NCBI GenBank assembly: GCA_003155135.1
Contig: PMFN01000031.1
Coordinates: forward strand, 124,001 to 188,000
Direction: 5' to 3'
DNA: 64,000 bases
Origin: Acidimicrobiaceae bacterium
GTDB taxonomy: Bacteria; Actinomycetota; Acidimicrobiia; Acidimicrobiales; RAAP-2
Positions 33,612 to 43,066 of this stretch are shown here, piece after piece. Below the pieces are notes generated by a model. It saw only the letters and a list, made by a program, of their open reading frames with translations, made no database searches and had not been told where the DNA came from. The position numbers and the translations under genes were made by a program. Position 1 is the first letter of the stretch, and each line of letters starts with the position of its first letter.

Positions 33612-34523
33612 ATGAAGCCAATCCCCGTCGCATTCCACATCGGCCCCCTCGAGGTCCACACCTATGGGATCGGCCTCGCCCTCACCTTCTGGTTCGCCTA
33701 CGTCTACTTCGAACGGCGGCTCAAACAGCGGGGATTCCGGGTCGACTGGCTGCCGTCGGTCTTCATCTGGATCATCATCACGGCCGTGGTGGGCGCGCGT
33801 GCGCTGCACGTGCTCTCGAACCTCTCCTTCTACCGGGCGAACCCCGGCGACATCTTCGCCATCTGGCACGGCGGACTCTCGTCCTTCGGCGGCCTCCTCT
33901 TGGCGGTGCCGACAGCGCTCGTGCTCACCCACCGGCGGTGCCCCGAGCTCGGCATGCTGCGGGGGCTCGACATCGTCGCCCCCGTACTCATGGCCGCCTG
34001 GGCCATGGGGCGACTTCTCGGGCCCCAGCTCATGGTGGCCGGTGGCGGTCACCCCACTACCCAGTGGTTCGGCATGTACTACGCCGGCCAGGCCGGGCGG
34101 CGCCTCCCCGTCCCCATCTTCCAGGCCATGGAGGACTTCTTCGTCTACGTCGTGCTCATCCTCCTCGAGCGCCGGATCGAACGCTGGCCCGACGGGCGCG
34201 CCCGGAGCGGGTACCCGCCCGGGGCGGTGCTCGGGGTCGGCATGGTGCTGTGGGGCATCGAACGGTTCTTGGACGAGCACCTCTGGCTCGGCGAGGACGG
34301 CCATCTCGGCTCGCTCCTGGTCCAGGTGGCCGGCATCGCGCTGGCCGTGGGTGGCGTGGTCCTCCTGGTCATCGTCGCGAGACGTTGGCGGGCGTGGCGT
34401 GGCGCCGGCGCGCCGGGAGGCCACCCCGACGTGGCGCCCCCCGACGGCGCCGAGGCGGCGCAGCCCGTCTCGGCGGTCGACCCGGCCGGGGACCCTGCCG
34501 GCGTCGGCGGCGTCGACGATTGA
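33612..34523 (+). CDS. lgt: Prolipoprotein diacylglyceryl transferase-like protein
   Basis: Integral membrane enzyme that lipidates the Cys of lipoprotein precursors; 303 residues with about six to seven transmembrane helices. VHTYGIGLALTFWFAY, the WHGGLSSFGGLL signature with its essential His, and the C-terminal GIERFLDEHLWLGEDGHL with the final helices fit Lgt. The usual G-R-x-G-N-F-x-N block is altered to GRLLGPQLMVAGGG, so this is a divergent copy. It ends in an acidic Ala/Pro-rich tail. Its activity cannot be assumed. Confidence 0.78.
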   Translation: MKPIPVAFHIGPLEVHTYGIGLALTFWFAYVYFERRLKQRGFRVDWLPSVFIWIIITAVVGARALHVLSNLSFYRANPGDIFAIWHGGLSSFGGLLLAVPTALVLTHRRCPELGMLRGLDIVAPVLMAAWAMGRLLGPQLMVAGGGHPTTQWFGMYYAGQAGRRLPVPIFQAMEDFFVYVVLILLERRIERWPDGRARSGYPPGAVLGVGMVLWGIERFLDEHLWLGEDGHLGSLLVQVAGIALAVGGVVLLVIVARRWRAWRGAGAPGGHPDVAPPDGAEAAQPVSAVDPAGDPAGVGGVDD

Positions 34524-34549
34524 CGTACGACGAGAACTCGTTCTAGTTT
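34520..34549 (+). promoter_or_regulatory. Promoter of acyl-CoA synthetase gene (TTGACG-N18-TAGTTT)
   Basis: TTGACG at 34520-34525, an 18-bp spacer and TAGTTT at 34544-34549, predicting a leader of about 40 nt before GTG 34599. The KstR-like inverted repeat lies between the two boxes. Confidence 0.5.
34532..34545. promoter_or_regulatory. KstR-like operator (AGAAC-N2-GTTCT)
   Basis: GAGAACTCGTTCTA: a 5-bp perfect inverted repeat matching the TetR-family KstR motif TNNAACNNGTTNNA at all but the first base. It occupies the promoter spacer and overlaps the -10 box, where a bound repressor would block RNA polymerase. Confidence 0.6.
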
Positions 34550-34598
34550 CCATCGGGGCCACGGCGCTGGCGCAGTACCGACGACAAAGGGGGCACGT

Positions 34599-36152
34599 GT
34601 GGGGGATCTCGGATTTTGGGCCCTGGCCACAGAAGATCCCGAGCATCTCGCACTGGTCACGCCCGACGGCGCCGAAGTCAGCGCTGGCGAGCTGTTAGGA
34701 CGGGCCAACCAGGTCGTCCATGCCCTGCGGTCGCTCGGCCTCACCACCGGCGACGTCGTGGCCACCGTGCTGCCGAACGGCCCCGAGGCCATCGAGGTCT
34801 ACCTGGGCGCCCTCCAGGCCGGCCTCTACGTGGTCCCGATCAACCACCACCTGGTCGGTCCCGAGATCGCCTACATCCTCGCCGACTCCGAGGCGAAAGC
34901 GTTCATCACCCATGAGCGCTTCGCCGAGGTCTCGATCGAGGCGGCGGAGCTCGCGGCGGTGCCCGCTGCCGGGCGCTTCGCCGTCGGTGCGGTCCAGGGT
35001 TTCCGCTCATACCGCTCGTGGCTCGCCGACGAGCCGGCGACCACGCCCGGGGACCGCACGGTTGGCGATGTCATGAACTACACGTCGGGGACCACCGGCA
35101 AGCCCAAGGGCGTGCACCGGCGCCTGTCGGGCGCCACGCCGGAGGAGGCAGCCCTCGGCCTCGGCGGGATCCTGTTCCTCTTCGACATCAACCCAGGGGA
35201 CGGCAACGTCCACATTGTCGGCTCACCGCTGTATCACACCGCGGTCCTGCGCTTCGCCGGCGCGTCGATCCACTTCGGCCACACCTTGGTGCTCATGGAC
35301 AAGTGGGTCCCCGAAGAGATGCTGGCGCTCATCGAGCGCCACGGCGTCACCACCTCGCACATGGTGCCCACGCAGTTCCACCGCCTGCTGGCCCTCCCCG
35401 AGGAGGTCCGCGGGCGCTACGACCACTCGTCGCTGCGCCACATGATCCACGCCGCCGCCCCCTGCCCGATCGACGTGAAGCAGCGGATGATCGGCTGGTG
35501 GGGCCCGGTCATCGACGAGTACTACGCCGCCAGCGAGGGCGGCGGCACCGTGGTCACGACCGCCGAGTGGCTGGCGAAACCCGGCACGGTCGGCAAGCCG
35601 TGGCCGATCTCTGAGATCGCCATCTTCGACGATGAGGGATCGCGCTTCGAGGCCTCCGGCGAGATCGGCACGGTGTACATGGCCATGCAGACCGGCGACT
35701 TCGAGTATCACAAGGACAAGGAGAAGACGGAGAGCAACCGCATCGGCAAGTTCTTCACCGTCGGCGACATCGGCTTCTTGGACGAGGACGGCTTCCTCTT
35801 CCTCTGCGACCGCAAGACCGACATGATCATCTCGGGCGGGGCGAACATCTACCCTGCCGAGATCGAGAGCGTGCTGCTCATGCATCCCAAGGTCGGCGAC
35901 GCAGCGGTCTTCGGGATCCCCAACGCGGACTGGGGCGAAGAGGTCAAGGCGGTCATCGAGCCGGCCCAGGGCGTCGAGGCGAGCGACGAGCTCGAGGCGG
36001 AGATCCTCTCGTTCTGCTCGGACAAGCTGGCCAGGTTCAAGACGCCCAAGTCGATCGACTTCACCGACGAGATGCCTCGTGACCCCTCGGGCAAGCTGTA
36101 CAAGCGCAAACTCCGCGACCCCTACTGGGAGGGTCGCACCCGGGCCATCTGA
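34599..36152 (+). CDS. Acyl-CoA synthetase (AMP-binding, FadD-type)
   Basis: ATP-dependent activation of a fatty or steroid-derived acid to its CoA ester; 517 residues, ANL superfamily. The P-loop is NYTSGTTGKPKGVHR, followed by YAASEGGG, the hinge region GDIGFLDEDGFLFLCDRKTDMIISGGANIYPAEIE and the C-terminal catalytic Lys in DPSGKLYKRKLRDPYW. A KstR-like site in its promoter suggests control with lipid or sterol catabolism genes. GTG 34599 is preceded by AAAGGGGG. A small Smr gene follows 6 bp later. Confidence 0.9.
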   Translation: MGDLGFWALATEDPEHLALVTPDGAEVSAGELLGRANQVVHALRSLGLTTGDVVATVLPNGPEAIEVYLGALQAGLYVVPINHHLVGPEIAYILADSEAKAFITHERFAEVSIEAAELAAVPAAGRFAVGAVQGFRSYRSWLADEPATTPGDRTVGDVMNYTSGTTGKPKGVHRRLSGATPEEAALGLGGILFLFDINPGDGNVHIVGSPLYHTAVLRFAGASIHFGHTLVLMDKWVPEEMLALIERHGVTTSHMVPTQFHRLLALPEEVRGRYDHSSLRHMIHAAAPCPIDVKQRMIGWWGPVIDEYYAASEGGGTVVTTAEWLAKPGTVGKPWPISEIAIFDDEGSRFEASGEIGTVYMAMQTGDFEYHKDKEKTESNRIGKFFTVGDIGFLDEDGFLFLCDRKTDMIISGGANIYPAEIESVLLMHPKVGDAAVFGIPNADWGEEVKAVIEPAQGVEASDELEAEILSFCSDKLARFKTPKSIDFTDEMPRDPSGKLYKRKLRDPYWEGRTRAI

Positions 36153-36158
36153 GTCGCG

Positions 36159-36413
36159 GTGAAGCTGAAGCTCGATCTCCACGACATCTACAACCGCAAC
36201 GATGACATCGAGCGCGCCCTGCGCTCGATCATCGACGAGGCGATTGAGAAGAAGGCGACCCTCGTCGAGATCATCCCCGGCAAGGGGTCGGGCCAGCTGA
36301 AGAAGCGGGTGCTGCGCTTCCTCGACCAAAAAGACGTGAAGGTCCTCTACCACCGGGTGGAGAAGGACTCGAAGAACTTCGGTCGCATCTTCGTGCACTT
36401 CCGGCCCAAGTAG
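36159..36413 (+). CDS. Small Smr-domain protein
   Basis: An 84-residue stand-alone Smr (MutS2 C-terminal) domain: LDLHDIYNRNDDIERAL, then IIPGKGSGQLKKRVLRFL and VLYHRVEKDSKNFGRIFVHF. The DLH and GKGSG motifs are those of Smr endonuclease/RNA-binding domains. GTG 36159 is just after the acyl-CoA synthetase stop, so it is probably in the same transcript, with no obvious functional connection. Confidence 0.8.
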   Translation: MKLKLDLHDIYNRNDDIERALRSIIDEAIEKKATLVEIIPGKGSGQLKKRVLRFLDQKDVKVLYHRVEKDSKNFGRIFVHFRPK

Positions 36414-36567
36414 CCGCCGCCGTCGTCGCGTCGCGTCCTCGTCACGCCACCGTCGGACAACGGCTGCACCTGTCACAAAAGCTCCTCGCGCCTTGCCGAG
36501 AAACTGCCCCGATCGGCCCTCGCCGTGCAGACGGGCGCTCTACGCTCCCGCATGGGAGGTCGGTCCC

Positions 36568-36936
36568 ATGACGAACGTGCAGCGTCCCTTTTGGAAGCCG
36601 AGGTTCCGCATCACGCTCGACGCCACCGAGACGCGCCGGGGCATCCTGCGCAGCTATGAGCAACTCGTCGGCCCGAGCTTCGGCTGCCCCCTCTGCGCCA
36701 TGCCGTCGTGCTCCATCGTCCGGCACCAGTTGAGCTACCGCTACGAGTGCCGCAACCGCATGGCGTGCGGCTGGAGTCAGCGGATCCCACTACGCGATGT
36801 CCATCCGCTCCTGTTGGGGCTCGGCGCACCGACCGAAGGGCTGCCCTGCCTGCACCTCATGGAGGCGGTGAGCAAGACGGACCGGCGCAGATCTCCTCTC
36901 GCTCGCGAGGTCCCGTTGCGCTCGCGACCAGGTTGA
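36568..36936 (+). CDS. Hypothetical protein with possible zinc-binding cysteines
   Basis: A 122-residue protein of unknown family. FGCPLCAMPSC and YECRNRMACGW give five Cys in about 30 residues (C-x2-C ... C-x5-C), like a zinc ribbon. The N-terminus is basic and the last 20 residues look like low-constraint sequence. ATG 36568 has GGGAGG upstream. Composition is slightly less GC-rich than its neighbours. It could be genuine or recently acquired; I do not recognise it. Confidence 0.45.
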   Translation: MTNVQRPFWKPRFRITLDATETRRGILRSYEQLVGPSFGCPLCAMPSCSIVRHQLSYRYECRNRMACGWSQRIPLRDVHPLLLGLGAPTEGLPCLHLMEAVSKTDRRRSPLAREVPLRSRPG

Positions 36937-37373
36937 GCCCGATCACCCGGCACGTCCGAGTCGCCGCTTCGAGAAGCACGACGCCTTAGTCTGCGAGCTG
37001 CTGCGGCCGCAGTGAGCGTCAGTCGGGAGCGGAGGACCGGGATGGGACCAAGCAAGTTCGAAGCACTGATTGACGGGGCCTTCGCCATCGCGCTCACCGG
37101 GTGGGGCGCCACCCCGCCTCACAAGTGTACGGATGGCCCGGTGCTGGCCGGCGGAGGGCCAACTGAATTCGACCACGTCACCCCCGCGCAGTCTCAGACG
37201 CCGATCGGTTGTCGTCGGCGGCCGGTCGAACCTACGCTGAAGTCAGCGATCCAGTGCATCGCTCTCGGTATTTCGAAGGCTCCTGAGGCTCCGCCCTCGT
37301 CGGGCGACCGAGCCAGGAGGACTGCGTTCATGACTGCCCAGCATCGAAGTGAGAAGGCCCAGGCCACCAACTC
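36937..37373. other. 437-bp stretch without an intact gene
   Basis: No ORF here looks conserved apart from the TMEM175-like remnant at 37042. Base composition is visibly lower in GC than the flanks. A TACGCT at about 37232 could be a -10 box for the ABC exporter genes downstream. Nothing else recognised. Confidence 0.5.
37042..37101 (+). pseudogene. Remnant of a TMEM175/DUF1211-type channel gene (N-terminus only)
   Basis: ATG 37042 has a good ribosome site (GGAGG 7 nt upstream) and opens with MGPSKFEALIDGAFAIALTG. The F-x-D-G-x-F-A-I pattern is the pore signature of TMEM175/DUF1211 potassium channels. After about 20 residues the similarity stops abruptly, no hydrophobic helices follow, and the frame drifts on to a stop at 37377 without recognisable content. 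This suggests an internal deletion that left only the start of the gene. Confidence 0.35.
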
Positions 37374-38492
37374 GTGACCTTCTTCGGCCTCATCCTTCGG
37401 AACCTCTGGTCGAAGAAGGCCCGCTCAATCGGCTTGGCGTTCGCCGTCGCCATCGCCGTGATGGCGGTCGTCACGCTGGCCGTGACCAGCAGCGGGCTCG
37501 AGCAGTCGGCCGCCGCCATCATCTCGGTCGGCAAGGCCGACTTCACGGTCGCGCAAAAAGGTGTCGCCGACACACTCTCGAGCGCCATCGACGAGCAGCA
37601 GCTCGCCACGCTGCAGCACACCCCCGGGGTGGCGAGCGCGGTCGGGGTGCTGGTCGAGACCGAGAAGATCAACGCCCAAAACCCCGTCTTCATCGAGATC
37701 GGCATCAACCCGAGCGACCTGGCGGCATTCGGGGTCCACGTCGTGGCCGGGACCGCGTACTCCGAGACCGCGGCCCACGAGGTCATGCTCGGCTGGCGTG
37801 CCGCGGCCAACCTGGGTCTCGGGGTCGGCGACAAGTTCCAGGCGAACGGCACGACGAACACGGTGACGGGCATCTACTCGACGGGGAACACCTTCGGCGA
37901 TGCCGGCGCCATGTTCCCGCTCCCGGCCATCCAGGGCTACAACAGGGTCCCGGGCACTGTCACGTTGGCCTTCGTGAAGGTGGCACCCGGGGCATCGATC
38001 AAGCCCGTCGCCGCCCGGATCAACCACGACCAGCCTGAGCTGACCACCATCCTCACTGCTGCCGAGTTCGGGCGCGCCGACCAGAACCTGGTCTACCTCC
38101 AGGCGGCCGTGAACGGCAGCACGGTGCTGGCCATCCTCATCGGCGCGGTCATCGTCGGGAACACCATGCTCTTGTCGCTCATCGAGCGGACGCGTGAGTT
38201 CGGCCTGTTGCGTGCGGTCGGGTGGACGAGGCGACGGACGGTGGGCCTGCTGCTCAGCGAGAGCCTGCTGCTCGCCCTCGCCGGTGCGGTCGTCGGCGTG
38301 GTGCTGGCCTTTGCCATCACCGCCATCTTGTCGAGGCTCCCGACGTTGCGTGGCGTCCTGCACCCCAATTTCACCGAAGGGGCCTTCTGGAGGGCCCTGT
38401 TGACCGCGCTCGTCATGACACTGATCGGCGCCGCCTACCCGACGGCGCGCGCCGCCTCGCTGTCACCACTCAGGGCGCTCAGCTATGAGTGA
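37374..38492 (+). CDS. ABC transporter permease (FtsX/MacB-like)
   Basis: A 372-residue membrane protein with an N-terminal helix (SIGLAFAVAIAVMAVVTLAV), a periplasmic MacB-type domain (about 45-240) and three C-terminal helices (VLAILIGAVIVGNTMLL; LLLSESLLLALAGAVVGVVLAFAI; ALLTALVMTLIGAAYPTARA). IERTREFGLLRAVGWTRRR is the family's coupling segment. The ATPase gene overlaps by 8 bp. Such pairs export lipoproteins or peptides or act as mechanotransducers. Substrate unknown. Confidence 0.87.
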   Translation: MTFFGLILRNLWSKKARSIGLAFAVAIAVMAVVTLAVTSSGLEQSAAAIISVGKADFTVAQKGVADTLSSAIDEQQLATLQHTPGVASAVGVLVETEKINAQNPVFIEIGINPSDLAAFGVHVVAGTAYSETAAHEVMLGWRAAANLGLGVGDKFQANGTTNTVTGIYSTGNTFGDAGAMFPLPAIQGYNRVPGTVTLAFVKVAPGASIKPVAARINHDQPELTTILTAAEFGRADQNLVYLQAAVNGSTVLAILIGAVIVGNTMLLSLIERTREFGLLRAVGWTRRRTVGLLLSESLLLALAGAVVGVVLAFAITAILSRLPTLRGVLHPNFTEGAFWRALLTALVMTLIGAAYPTARAASLSPLRALSYE

Positions 38493-39207
38493 GCTCCTCG
38501 CCGCTGCGCCGCTGGTCGAGCTCAAGGGCGTCACCAGGGTCTTCCCCGGACCCGTGCCCGCGCTTGCGGGCATCGAGCTCGAGGTGGGCGAGGGGGAGAT
38601 GGTGGCCGTCACCGGACCCTCGGGATGCGGCAAGTCCACGCTCTTGCACCTGCTCGCCGGGATCGACTCGCCGACTTCGGGCACCGTCAGGGTCGCCGGA
38701 CAGAACCTGGCCGAGATCGCCGACCTCAGCACCTACCGGCGCGAGGAGGTCGGGCTCGTCTTCCAATTCCACAATTTGCTGCCGCAGCTGACGGCCCTCT
38801 CCAACGTCGAGCTCCCCATGTTCGGTGCCGGCTCGGGACGGCGACAACGCGAGTCCCGGGCCCGTGAGCTGCTCGCCGCCGTCGACCTCACGGGCCGGGA
38901 GCGCCGGCTGCCGACCGAGCTGTCGGGCGGCGAGCGACAGCGGGTGGCGATCGCCCGGGCGCTCGTCAACGATCCGAAGCTCCTCTTGGCCGACGAGCCG
39001 ACCGGCAGTCTCGACTCAGCCACGACGAGCCGCTTCTTGGAGCTCCTCCGCCGGCTCAACAGCGAGGGGATGACCATCGTGATGGTGACCCACGACGCCG
39101 ATGTCGCTGCCCACGCCCATCGCGAGATCAAGATGCGCGACGGCTTGGTCATCGCCGACGAGTCCCGCCGCGACGTTGCCGCATCGGGAGAGGCACGCCG
39201 GGACTGA
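38485..39207 (+). CDS. ABC transporter ATPase (LolD/MacB-like)
   Basis: A 240-residue ATPase: Walker [11 protein letters not shown]-loop [20 protein letters not shown], signature [15 protein letters not shown], Walker [13 protein letters not shown] and switch [12 protein letters not shown]. It is coupled to the FtsX/MacB-like permease by overlap, so the two form one exporter. Confidence 0.92.
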   Translation: MSELLAAAPLVELKGVTRVFPGPVPALAGIELEVGEGEMVAVTGPSGCGKSTLLHLLAGIDSPTSGTVRVAGQNLAEIADLSTYRREEVGLVFQFHNLLPQLTALSNVELPMFGAGSGRRQRESRARELLAAVDLTGRERRLPTELSGGERQRVAIARALVNDPKLLLADEPTGSLDSATTSRFLELLRRLNSEGMTIVMVTHDADVAAHAHREIKMRDGLVIADESRRDVAASGEARRD

Positions 39208-39261
39208 ACAGGCGCCGACCCCGTCGGCGGGCGGGCCTTCGCCGGCCCTGCAGAATCGGCC

Positions 39262-39267
39262 TAGGTT
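39262..39267 (+). promoter_or_regulatory. -10 box (TAGGTT) upstream of hypothetical gene
   Basis: TAGGTT ends 6 nt before GTG 39274, which would open a 15-codon leaderless ORF running past the start of the next gene. Confidence 0.35.
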
Positions 39268-39273
39268 GCGGGC

Positions 39274-39321
39274 GTGGCCGAGGGCCGGCCCGACCGGAGG
39301 ATGCATGGCGTCGCACGATGA
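39274..39321 (+). CDS. Possible 15-residue leaderless mini-ORF overlapping the next start
   Basis: The frame from GTG 39274 reads MAEGRPDRRMHGVAR and stops at TGA 39319-39321, 14 nt past the first base of the downstream gene's stronger start (ATG 39305 with GGAGG). The overlap is less exact than the other coupled mini-ORFs here, so support is weak. Confidence 0.2.
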   Translation: MAEGRPDRRMHGVAR

Positions 39322-39643
39322 GGAGCTCTTTGAAGAGGTGGGTGGCCTGCTCGGGTCACGGCCCGGGTGGAGCCTCGAAGCGCAGTCGAGCCCTGGGGCG
39401 CCGCGGGTATGGTGCTTCGGTGCCGGCGGTCACAACGACCTGTCGGTCGGAGTGGACGGTGGCCGGGTCGACGTCTACGTCGTGCGCAGCGATCAGGACC
39501 TGTTCTTCGCCGATGCCGGCCAGTTCGGGTCCTGGCTCGAGGAGAGCGAGTCGCTCTTCGCCGACCGGTCGTCGCACAGTGGGCACGATTTCGACCGCCT
39601 CCTCCACGCCATGATCGAGGAGTGGCGCCGAGAGGGGCTCTGA
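39305..39643 (+). CDS. Hypothetical acidic small protein
   Basis: A 112-residue acidic protein. The segments RVWCFGAGGHNDLSVGVDGGRVDVYVVRSDQDLFFADAGQFGSWLEESE suggest a small alpha/beta sandwich; no metal or catalytic motif is seen. ATG 39305 follows GGAGGATGC. Flanked by an ABC exporter and a cyclic-nucleotide-binding protein on the same strand. Function unknown. Confidence 0.65.
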   Translation: MASHDEELFEEVGGLLGSRPGWSLEAQSSPGAPRVWCFGAGGHNDLSVGVDGGRVDVYVVRSDQDLFFADAGQFGSWLEESESLFADRSSHSGHDFDRLLHAMIEEWRREGL

Positions 39644-39688
39644 CCGGTAACGGTGCGCTGCAGTCCTTCTCGCACCGGGCCCAGGCTG

Positions 39689-39694
39689 TAGGGT
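39689..39694 (+). promoter_or_regulatory. Extended -10 box (TG-TAGGGT) for CNB-domain gene
   Basis: TAGGGT, with a TG directly before it overlapping the T, 31 nt ahead of GTG 39726; it predicts a short leader that includes the GAGAGAGGA ribosome site. Confidence 0.35.
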
Positions 39695-39725
39695 CCCGGG
39701 GGTCGCACCGAGAGAGAGGACCACC

Positions 39726-40154
39726 GTGCCTGAGGGCCAGTCGAAATACGCCATCGCCCTGCTCGCCGGGGTGGGCCTGTTCTCCTCCTGCTCGCCCGAC
39801 GAGCTGGCGACCATCTGGACCCTCGGGACGATCCGCGAATTCGACAAGGGTGACGACCTGGTCCTGGAGGGGGCGCCCGGGACCGAGCTCTTCTTGATTC
39901 TCGAGGGCGACGCTCGCTGCACGACCGGCGACACCGAGCTCGCCACTTTCTCGAGCGGCGACTTCTTCGGGGAGCTTGCCCTGCTCGAGGGCGGCTACCG
40001 CAGCGCCACGGTGACCGCGACCGGGCCTATCACCGTCTTCGAGCTGCCGGCCAACGAGTTCCGCCAGCTGCTCGTGGACCAGCCCGAGATCGCGCTCCGG
40101 CTCCTCGCCGGTATGGCGAAGCGCCTCCGGCAGACCGATGCGGCGATCGACTGA
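39726..40154 (+). CDS. Stand-alone cyclic nucleotide-binding domain protein
   Basis: A 142-residue CRP/CNB-type beta-roll without a DNA-binding domain. LFSSCSPDELATIWTLG leads into DKGDDLVLEGAPGTELFLILEGDA, and the phosphate-binding cassette reads FFGELALLEGGYRSATVTA, with the Glu and Arg that hold a cyclic nucleotide. Lone CNB domains can act as regulatory partners; no partner is evident. GTG 39726 has a GAGAGAGGA ribosome site. Confidence 0.85.
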   Translation: MPEGQSKYAIALLAGVGLFSSCSPDELATIWTLGTIREFDKGDDLVLEGAPGTELFLILEGDARCTTGDTELATFSSGDFFGELALLEGGYRSATVTATGPITVFELPANEFRQLLVDQPEIALRLLAGMAKRLRQTDAAID

Positions 40155-40157
40155 CCG

Positions 40158-40910
40158 CTAGGTCGTCGCCGGCCTCTCGTCGACGAACATCTGGAGGCCC
40201 CGGTCGAGCAGCTCCTCATCCGCGCCGGCTGCGTTGGTGGCGAAGATGGAGCGCATCTTGTCGGGGTCGACAGTGATGAAGATGCCGTTCGCCTCGGCGG
40301 TGACCTGGCCCTCATGGGAGATGGTGCCGCGGACCAAGAGCTTTCTCCCCTCGACGCCGGTCTGTTCGGCAAACAGATCCAGGTCGGCGAGCAGGGGCGT
40401 CGGTCGGCGGTAGACAATGGTGAGCGTCCCGGTCATCCCCCCGCGATCGTTCAGGAGGTTGGTGGCGCCGAGCATCTCGTCGAAGAGCGCCGCGATCGCA
40501 CCGCCGTGGACGCAGGTGGGCGGACCCTCGAAGTGGTAATCGAAGTTGACCCGCCCGTGCAACGCCACGCTGCCGTCGTCTCGTTCCACTGCCCAGACGC
40601 GCGCCGGTGGTGCGATCGGGTTGGCGAAGCCGATCAAGGGGCTGGTGGCGAAGAGGTCCTGGGCGGGGCCGGTGGGGTCGGGCAGCTCGCGTTCGCGCCG
40701 CCCCTCCCCGGCCGCCGCCTCGAGCTGGTCGACGAGCGCCTCGAACGATTCGGCCACGCCGCTGAGCTCGGCGTCGCCGATCGGTCGGCCGACGAGGAGC
40801 GAGGAGAGCCGACGCGAGGCGGCAGCGAGGCGGTTGCGCCCACTCGACTCGGTTGTCCTGGCCGGACCCCTCGCCTCGCTCGCCGCCTCCTCGTCAAACC
40901 CGGCGCTCAT
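40158..40910 (-). CDS. Hot-dog-fold acyl-CoA thioesterase (PaaI-like)
   Basis: A 250-residue protein with an N-terminal helical extension and a C-terminal hot-dog domain. FEGPPTCVHGGAIAALFDEMLG contains the HGG motif and acidic residue of PaaI/THEM4-type thioesterases. Last gene of an operon with a thiolase and an enoyl-CoA hydratase, coupled to the hydratase by ATGA, so it may release CoA or clear dead-end thioesters of that pathway. Confidence 0.82.
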   Translation of the reverse strand: MSAGFDEEAASEARGPARTTESSGRNRLAAASRRLSSLLVGRPIGDAELSGVAESFEALVDQLEAAAGEGRRERELPDPTGPAQDLFATSPLIGFANPIAPPARVWAVERDDGSVALHGRVNFDYHFEGPPTCVHGGAIAALFDEMLGATNLLNDRGGMTGTLTIVYRRPTPLLADLDLFAEQTGVEGRKLLVRGTISHEGQVTAEANGIFITVDPDKMRSIFATNAAGADEELLDRGLQMFVDERPATT

Positions 40911-41701
40911 CGACGCTGGAAGTTCGGCTGGCGCTTCTCGGCGAATGCCCTCGGGCCTTCCTTCGCGTCCTCGGTGGCAAAAACGGGCCAGCCGATCTCG
41001 AGCTCCCTCGCCAGGCCCTCTTCTTCGGACAACCCCTCGGTCTCGAGTACCGCTCGCTTGATGGCCTCGACGGCGAGCGGACCGTTGCGCCCGATCACCT
41101 CTGCCACTTCGAGGGCGGCGTCGAGCGCCCCGCCGTCGGGCACCACCCGGCCGATGAGGCCGATGCGCAGCGCTTCGTCGGCGGTGACCTCGCGGCCGGT
41201 CAGGAGCAGCTCCATCGCCACCGTGTAGGGGATCTGCCGGCGGAGGCGCACGGTGGAGCCTCCGAGGGGGAAGAGTCCCCGTCGGGCCTCGAAGACGCCG
41301 AACTTGGCTCCCTCGCCGGCCACGCGGATGTCCGTCGCCTGGAGGATCTCCGTCCCCCCGGCCACCGCCCAGCCCTCGACCGCTGCGATGAGGGGCTTCT
41401 TCAGGTTGTAGTGGCGCAGCAGCGCCTTCCAGTGCAGGTCGGGGTCTCGCTCCATGCGGCCCTGATAGGCGCTCGCGTCCCTGCCGGCCATGGCCTTCAA
41501 GTCCATACCGGCGCAGAAGGTCCCGCCCGCCCCCGTGAGGATGGCGCAGCGGATCTCGTCGTTCGTGTCGATCTCCACCCATGCGTCGGCCATCCCGACC
41601 AGCATGGGGAGGCTGAGGGCGTTCTTCGCCTCGGGCCGGTTCATGGTCACGATCGCCGTCGATCCCTGCAGCTCGAACCGCAGGTGCTCGGTGCCTTCCA
41701 A
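40907..41701 (-). CDS. Enoyl-CoA hydratase/isomerase (crotonase family)
   Basis: A 264-residue crotonase. Oxyanion loop FCAGMDLKAM, helix AAVEGWAVAGGTEIL and the FGVFEARRGLFPLGGS segment; one catalytic Glu is recognisable (FEARRG). Reaction specificity cannot be fixed. The start is TTG 41701: a full AAGGAGG ribosome site lies 8 nt upstream and no ATG/GTG is better placed. Middle gene of the thiolase-hydratase-thioesterase operon under a KstR-like site. Confidence 0.87.
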   Translation of the reverse strand: MEGTEHLRFELQGSTAIVTMNRPEAKNALSLPMLVGMADAWVEIDTNDEIRCAILTGAGGTFCAGMDLKAMAGRDASAYQGRMERDPDLHWKALLRHYNLKKPLIAAVEGWAVAGGTEILQATDIRVAGEGAKFGVFEARRGLFPLGGSTVRLRRQIPYTVAMELLLTGREVTADEALRIGLIGRVVPDGGALDAALEVAEVIGRNGPLAVEAIKRAVLETEGLSEEEGLARELEIGWPVFATEDAKEGPRAFAEKRQPNFQRR

Positions 41702-41797
41702 CGTGTCCCCTCCTTGGCCCGCAGCCGGGCCCTGGTCGCTCAAGTGCGGCGGGCGCCTCACCCTAGGCGGGCACCGCCGGGCGCCACGGCGCCTGCC

Positions 41798-43033
<1,236 letters not shown>

Positions 43034-43066
43034 TTAGCCTCCGGTGTCCGGCCCCCCGCTGGGGCC

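Noticed and set aside
36551-36567. ATG 36551 as a leaderless start after TACGCT
   Set aside because: It is out of frame with the 36568 gene, has 5-nt spacing, and gives no clean coupled mini-ORF.
37012-37377. 121-codon frame as a complete gene
   Set aside because: Only about 20 residues at the 37042 start resemble a known family; the rest is low-complexity without conserved pattern, and it runs into the ABC permease start.
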